This document shows, one piece after another, positions 58,832-64,000 of a stretch of 64,000 nucleotides of DNA. The stretch's first letter is position 1. Each line of letters begins with the position of its first letter. The notes under the pieces were generated by a model, which worked only from the letters and a program-made list of their open reading frames with translations, had not been told where the DNA came from and searched no databases. A program made the translations under genes and the position numbers. Source of the DNA: Cladobotryum mycophilum (taxonomy: Eukaryota > Ascomycota > Sordariomycetes > Hypocreales > Hypocreaceae); NCBI GenBank assembly GCA_036429605.1, contig CM071589.1:5146001-5210000 (forward strand), given 5' to 3'.

Positions 58832-61046
58832 CTAACTCGCTGGCCCCAACATACCAGAAGCTTCAAGTCTCGACCGCACTTCTCGTACCAAGGCTTTGGC
58901 CTCTTCCACCTCGACGCCATCTTGACAGAGCTCCGTTGCCAGTCTGTTAGCCGTGACATAATCCGCAGTCCGCATGGCAAATTTGGCTAGCCACATACGT
59001 GCTTTGCTAGTGGCTGCTGTAACTCCCGTACCTTCACCCCCGCCTTCCTCCTTGTTTTCGTCTTGCTCGGGGTAATCTTCCGACCCCCCTGGTGAATCGC
59101 TATGTATCCTCACAGATTCGCCCAAGTTCCCGGCCGCCTCCGCCCCTCCATCCTCTTGTGCTAGGCACAATTCCATATAAGCTTTGGCCTCCTCCTCTTC
59201 GTCGAGCTGGTCATACATTGTAGCAATCTGTAAAAGAATTTCGGGGTCCATATGCCCTGTGGCACCACGGGCCCCAAGTAGATCTCCGCCGCTCCCGAAA
59301 CTGCTCCCTACGTCATAGTAGGCATCTGAAAGAAGAGCTCGTTTGAGTGCTTTGATGCCGTCTCGTTCTCGGCCCATCTTCTGCAGGCACGATCCAACAG
59401 CCATCCACATCTTGCCATCCCAGGGACGCAAGCCTGCTGCCTTTTTGTAATACCAGAGAGAGTACGTGTGCATTTCCAGCATCTCGTACGTTTGTCCAAG
59501 GCCATACCAGGCACGATAGTCCCGTCTATTAACGTCCACGGCCCTTCGATACGACTCAATGGCGGCGTGAGTATTTTTCAACTCGACGTATTCATGACCC
59601 ATTAATGTCCACGCTGAAAGGCATGTTCTGTCGAGTGTTAGTGCTCGGCGGAAGTACTGAACCGCCTTCTCATGCATTGACAAGAGGGAATAGTAATTCC
59701 CAATGACGACGCAGGATTCTGGGCGGAACTTGTCAACGCTTGAGCATAGATGCGCAAGGAAAGCAAGTTTTGGTCGGAGATTTAAGACGTAAAGGATGTT
59801 GGAATAGTGGTCCAAGGAGTCGAGTCTATGCGGGTGGAGGGAGAGTAATCGACTAAAGTGTTGTTCGGCAGCCATCAAGTCTTTGGCATGATAGGCAAGG
59901 AGAGAATTGCACGTGAGGAGGAATGACGAAGTTGGGAAGATGGCGAGTAGCTGATCTAGGGAATTTGCAAGGCCTGCAGACTGTTGATATAGCTCGAGAG
60001 ATGTGTGGAGGTGAAACATGTAAGAAACAATGTTTTGAGGACAATGTCGACATATTCGGTTCAACTATTCATGTCAGCAGCATTCCAACAACTTGTGTCA
60101 GGGAGAGAAACTTACATCCTCAACTCGTGATATTAAAGAGGTCATCTCCAACCAGCAACCCCAGTTCATTGGGTATTTATGAACGCTTCGAATCAAAAAC
60201 TCCAAAGCCCGCTCATCATTCTTTTCTTTGGCCAGCACCATACCATACCTGCACATACGTTAGCATGATCATGCCCCCCCCAAAGAAGCTGCGTAATCCT
60301 GGCAACCTACAAATACTCCAGCCAACCCTGACTCCCAAGCACTTCATCATCGTCCGTCGTCCTCTCGTCAAACCATGCAGCCAAGAAACGCCCAACAATC
60401 ATCAGTTGCTTGTTGATTACCGTTCCTAAATCTTGCGGGCCCATGACCATTTCAGAGTCTTCGTTCTTGCGCTTCTCCCCGGACATAAATTTGGCGTATA
60501 GAGCCAAAAACAGACTCTTCTGGCTGAGCTTGGGGAGCGGGACGGCCGTAGAACGAGAGGCCTCCACGACCTTGGCCTTTCCTTTCCCCTTTCCCTTGCC
60601 AGCCGCGGGGGCCTTTTCGGATCGCGAGTCGAGAACGGTGGAGAGGAGAGAGTCCGGCAGGAAGACGGCGGCGCATCGGTCATATTCCTTGCAATCGAAT
60701 AATGACTTGGCCAGCAAATACTTGCTCAGTTCCTTAGCCTCCAAGGCAGCTTCGTCGGCATCCTGGTTGGGGGAAAATATCGGCGACGTGTATCTATTAT
60801 CGGCAGAGTTGCCCGCATCCTCTTCAACGTCGTCGGTCTCGGGGAGTGCATTCAAGAGTTCGGCTGCCCTTGGAACTAGATCAGCGGGGGGCTCATGACC
60901 AGGAGCTCCGAACACGAAGAAGACGAAGGAAAAGAAGAGTTAGCTAACCATTTTGCCGATTGGTAGAGACATCTCTCAGAGCACTTCACTACCGCATCCT
61001 GCAGAGCCACCCTCAGCTGCGCAACCTCGTGCGAGCTCAACGTCAT
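58832..61046 (-). CDS. CDC23: Anaphase-promoting complex subunit 8 (Cdc23), TPR protein
   Basis: Exons 61046-60949, 60868-60311, 60248-60116 and 60064-58832, 673 aa. The N-terminus CSERCLYQSAKWAAELLN is characteristic of APC8 and is restored only by the acceptor at 60869. A Gly/Lys insertion (GKGKGKGKAK) sits in a loop. TPR repeats follow, including ALTLDRTCLSAWTLMGHEYVELKN and SYRRAVDVNRRDYRAWYGLGQTYE, the hallmark of Cdc23. An acidic Glu/Gly-rich insert at ~560-600 precedes the last helices. APC8 is a homodimeric TPR scaffold of the nuclear APC/C ubiquitin ligase that binds the Ile-Arg tails of subunits and coactivators. It starts head-to-head with ERG20, 781 bases apart. Confidence 0.9.
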
Positions 61047-61827
61047 GTCTAGAAGCTAGAATGGGACAGCAAGGTGGGGGGTCGGTTTTTTTGGGCAAGG
61101 CGATGAAAGACGGTTTTGATTTGATATTAAAACAAGGGAGATGGATCTTCTAGTCCGCAACATGTCCAGTATTCGCATTCGTACGGGTTTGCATAGATCA
61201 TCCTCATTCGGCCATTCAAGTCTCTTGTTGCACGATAACAGCCTGATTGGGAAGTTCTTCTTTTTCTGGACCGCAGCCAAAAGCTAGGTTATCGCGACAA
61301 AGAGAGTTAAAAGGTGTGGCAACCGCGTTTGGAGGAGCTGATATGATTTGTGATGGGCAACTTCTTCGTACTCGTATCAAGAAATGCGCGGAAGGAGGTC
61401 AGTGTGGGAAAGATGTTATACTGTCCTAAGCACTGTAGCACGAAGACAACGTCGTCTTTTACATGTACCTGTCCTCGAAGCTCAAGCCCTGAGTATACTT
61501 TCAAGTACCAGCAGACCCCTGGAGATCACCCCACGACGCTGTACTGTGTGTCCTCTCACCGCCCAGAGCATGGTGGGGCGTTCCTGAGTTACTCCAAACC
61601 CGTTCAATGAGGGCCCCCCGTTATTTGCCGGTTTTCTTTAGATGGAGGGGTTCCAAGTCAAGTAGGTACAGCGACCTAATATTTATCTTTGGCCCACCGC
61701 CCAACGCTGGACATTTAGGACAAGCCTCAACTCCTATTCCCTCTTATTCTCTATCTTACCTTTTTCCTTCTCTCACTCTCTCAGATACCCCTAATTAAAC
61801 ACTTCCATCCACATCAAAATTGTCGTC

Positions 61828-62948
61828 ATGGCCCAAAGAACAACCCTCAAGGAGTTTGAGTCCGTCTGGCCCAAGTTGCAGGAGGCCCTCCTCGATCATG
61901 CCAAATCTTATAAGCTGCCCGAGGCAGAGTTGAACTGGTTCAAGAAGGTAAGCCAATTGACACCCAACATGTATGATATGAATGAAGCCATTCTAACATT
62001 CCATTCTCTTCCCCAAAAAACCAGTCTCTCGAGACCAACCCCATCGGTGGAAAATGCAATCGCGGCATGTCCGTCCCCGACTCTGCCTCCGTCATCCTCG
62101 GTGCGCCCTTGTCAGAGGAGCAGTACTTCCAGGCCGCCACCCTCGGCTGGTTGACTGAGCTCCTCCAGGCCTTCTTCCTCGTCTCCGACGACATCATGGA
62201 CGGCAGCATCACCCGCCGCGGCGCCCCCTGCTGGTACCGCCAGGAGGGCGTCGGCATGGTGGCCATCAACGACGCCTTCATGCTCGAGATTAGCATCTAC
62301 ACCCTCCTCAAGAAGTTCTTCCGCAGCCACCCGGCCTACATCGACCTCGTCGAGCTCTTCCAGGAGACCACCTACCAGACCGAGCTCGGTCAGCTCTGCG
62401 ACCTCCTCACGGCCCCCGAGGACACGGTCAACCTCGACAACTTCTCCATGGAAAAGTACCAGTTCATCGTCATCTACAAGACGGCCTACTACTCCTTCTA
62501 CCTCCCCGTCGCCCTGGCCCTCTACCAGCTCAACATCGCCACCCCCAAGAACCTCAAGCAGGCCGAGGACATCCTCATCCCCCTGGGCGAGTACTTCCAG
62601 GTCCAGGACGACTACCTCGACAACTTCGGCCTCCCCGAGCACATTGGCAAGATCGGCACCGACATCAAGGACAACAAGTGCTCCTGGCTCGTCAACCAGG
62701 CCCTCAAGATTGCCACCCCGGAGCAGCGCAGGATCCTCGAGGAGAACTACGGCATCAAGGACGACGCCAAGGAGCTAGTCATCAAGAAGCTCTACGACGA
62801 CCTCAAGCTCAAGGATATTTACGAGGAGTTTGAGGAGAAGCGCGCCAACGAGATCAGGGCCAAGATTGAGCAGCTCGACGAGAGCGAGGGTCTCAAGAAG
62901 GGCGTCTTTGAGGCCTTCCTGGCCAAGATCTACAAGCGAAGCAAATAA
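61828..62948 (+). CDS. ERG20: Farnesyl diphosphate synthase
   Basis: Two exons, 61828-61947 and 62025-62948, 347 aa, the family's usual length. The first Asp-rich motif DDIMD (95-99) and second DDYLD (235-239) bind Mg2+-diphosphate. Phe-Phe at positions 4 and 5 before the first motif limits the product to C15. Other family marks are GGKCNRGMSVPDSA, SITRRGAPCWY and the C-terminal KIYKRSK. It condenses isopentenyl and dimethylallyl diphosphate to farnesyl diphosphate for sterols, prenylation, ubiquinone and dolichol in the cytosol. The leader is C/T-rich and the second exon has very strong C-ending codon bias, in line with high expression. Confidence 0.97.
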
Positions 62949-63783
62949 ATCACTCACTCGAGTACGGAGTAAGGTTTGGTAGAAAATGGGATATAGATAG
63001 AGAGAGGTGGACATGTACACATAATTAATACGATGCCATGTCAAGGGGAAATAGATTCACAATAAAGATATGTATAATCACTTTATTCGCCGAAGCCATC
63101 ATGTACGTGTTGAAGAAAGCAACCGCCAGCCCGCCAAAGCGTCAAGCCCACGCACTATTATAGTAATCCAAGGCATCTTCGTTCATTTTACTGTTGTTTA
63201 ATCCAACAGGCAAAATTGGTCAATATGCAGTCACAATTTCAAGCAAGGCAAAAAAATCTGAGAATGACAGCAGCTTTCCATTCGGACAGTAAATTTCTTT
63301 ACACGCACGTTACACCAAAACAAGCTTTGGCGACATAAGACTATAACACTACGACTATATGTTCGACAGGATTTTGCATCCCACAGCAGCAGCAGCACCC
63401 ACACACACATACACACACACACACGCACACGCACATACACAACACGCAACGGAGAGATATCCCAAACAATATTTGCTGTCCCTTTGATTTCCCAACCCCG
63501 AATAAACCAGCGTGCCAGCCAGTGACATCATCCCGATAGCATTAAAAAGGAGAGAGGACCAAAAGAGTTTTTTAAGAAATCGGCATTATATGAACCCAAA
63601 AAGAAAGGTGAAGAAGGAGAGAGATAGGGAGAAAGAAAAGCGTTGTTATCTTCGTTGCTCGCGATCCAAAAAAGGGAAATACAATAATATGAAGATAAAC
63701 CCGCACCTTAGATATCAGGGTCTCGTTACAGAAGTAAATAGCATTGAAACGTTTCAAAAAAAGATGAGCTCTTTTCTTTTTTT
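62949..63783. other. Intergenic stretch, convergent 3' regions
   Basis: Holds the ERG20 3' region and probably the 3' UTR of the gene at the right edge. Contains a CA/AC-rich tract at about 63398-63440. No gene seen. Confidence 0.5.
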
Positions 63784-64000
63784 TTATCGTGCATGGTTGA
63801 CAAGGGGCTCTGGGCGGCGGCCCTCCTGAGGACGCTCGGGGTGGTGGGGGTGACGGTCGTGGCGATCATGGCGGTCGTGATGGCGGTCTTGGTGACGAGG
63901 ATCCTGATGACGAGGCTCTTGGTGACGAGGCTCCTGGTGGTGACGGGGATCACGACCACGGGGAGGGCCGTCACGGGGACCGTCACGAGGAGGTCCGTCA
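63784..64000 (-). CDS. C-terminus of a Pro/Arg/His/Asp-rich protein (runs off the window)
   Basis: The minus-strand frame ending with TAA at 63786-63784 reads low-complexity repeats: PPRDGPRDGPPRGRD, then RHHQEPRHQEPRHQDPRHQD, then RHDRHDRHPHHPE and a tail REPLVNHAR-like end. The ~5-6-residue period (DGP-PR, then RHQ-EP/DP, then DRH) and the strict C-ending codons argue for real coding sequence rather than chance. Such His/Arg/Asp tails occur in nuclear or RNA-binding proteins and in some secreted fungal proteins; the family cannot be named from this part. Other frames over the same bases are also open, so the frame choice rests on the repeats. Confidence 0.5.
   Translation of the reverse strand, partial: DGPPRDGPRDGPPRGRDPRHHQEPRHQEPRHQDPRHQDRHHDRHDRHDRHPHHPERPQEGRRPEPLVNHAR

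Noticed and set aside
62112..62642. 176-codon Val/Glu/Leu-rich minus-strand frame inside ERG20
   Set aside because: Artefact of extreme C-ending codon bias in ERG20 exon 2.
1..64000. CRISPR arrays, bacterial operons, rRNA genes or intact transposase/reverse transcriptase genes
   Set aside because: None seen; intron-rich genes and the protein set show a fungal nuclear genome, and no DDE, integrase or RT motifs were found.

Overview
The window looks like nuclear DNA of a filamentous ascomycete (Pezizomycotina), most likely a sordariomycete of hypocrealean type. Genes have short 43-100 base introns with GT..AG ends and CTAAC/CTGAC-like branch sites. The housekeeping genes are typical of that group (LOC1, SAD1/USP39, UTP13, MCM5, VPS54, APC8/CDC23, ERG20), along with a secreted DNase1-type small protein and a proline-rich GPI-type wall protein. 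The class assignment is inference from gene content; no species is claimed.

Layout. 0-1.3 kb: tail of a YheT/Eht1-type alpha/beta hydrolase, then LOC1. 2-2.8 kb: an intron-containing tRNA-Ser-like gene whose 5' part is repeated in inverted orientation 0.5 kb away. 2.8-8.9 kb: gene-poor, with a degenerate ~20-base repeat and one small spliced gene whose frame is unclear. 8.9-17.2 kb: housekeeping block with a class II eIF4E, SAD1/USP39, UTP13 and an uncharacterised membrane protein. 17-41 kb: an accessory region. 41-49 kb: a GNAT acetyltransferase, MCM5 and VPS54. 49-57.5 kb: sparse, with one secreted protein. 57.5-64 kb: wall protein, APC8, farnesyl diphosphate synthase and the His/Arg-rich C-terminus of a gene running off the edge.

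The most unusual part is 18.7-37.2 kb. A two-gene cassette occurs three times in the same order and strand: a very small basic protein (48, 34 and 69 aa) behind a TATA-like box, followed 0.86-0.98 kb downstream by a membrane protein (289, 323 and 277 aa) resembling fungal DUF6594 proteins. The three membrane proteins are strongly diverged in sequence, but share internal exon lengths (216, 215 and 300 bases) and intron phases. Flanking non-coding blocks are also duplicated (21.3-21.9 with 31.4-32.0 kb; 30.1-30.9 with 39.6-40.5 kb). This looks like an old tandem amplification of one functional unit. I do not know its function.

A second theme is technical. Five otherwise intact conserved genes each need a one- or two-base change inside a homopolymer run (SAD1, UTP13, MCM5, VPS54, wall protein). 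This fits homopolymer compression in a long-read assembly better than real mutation. All alignments were made by eye; no database search was possible.
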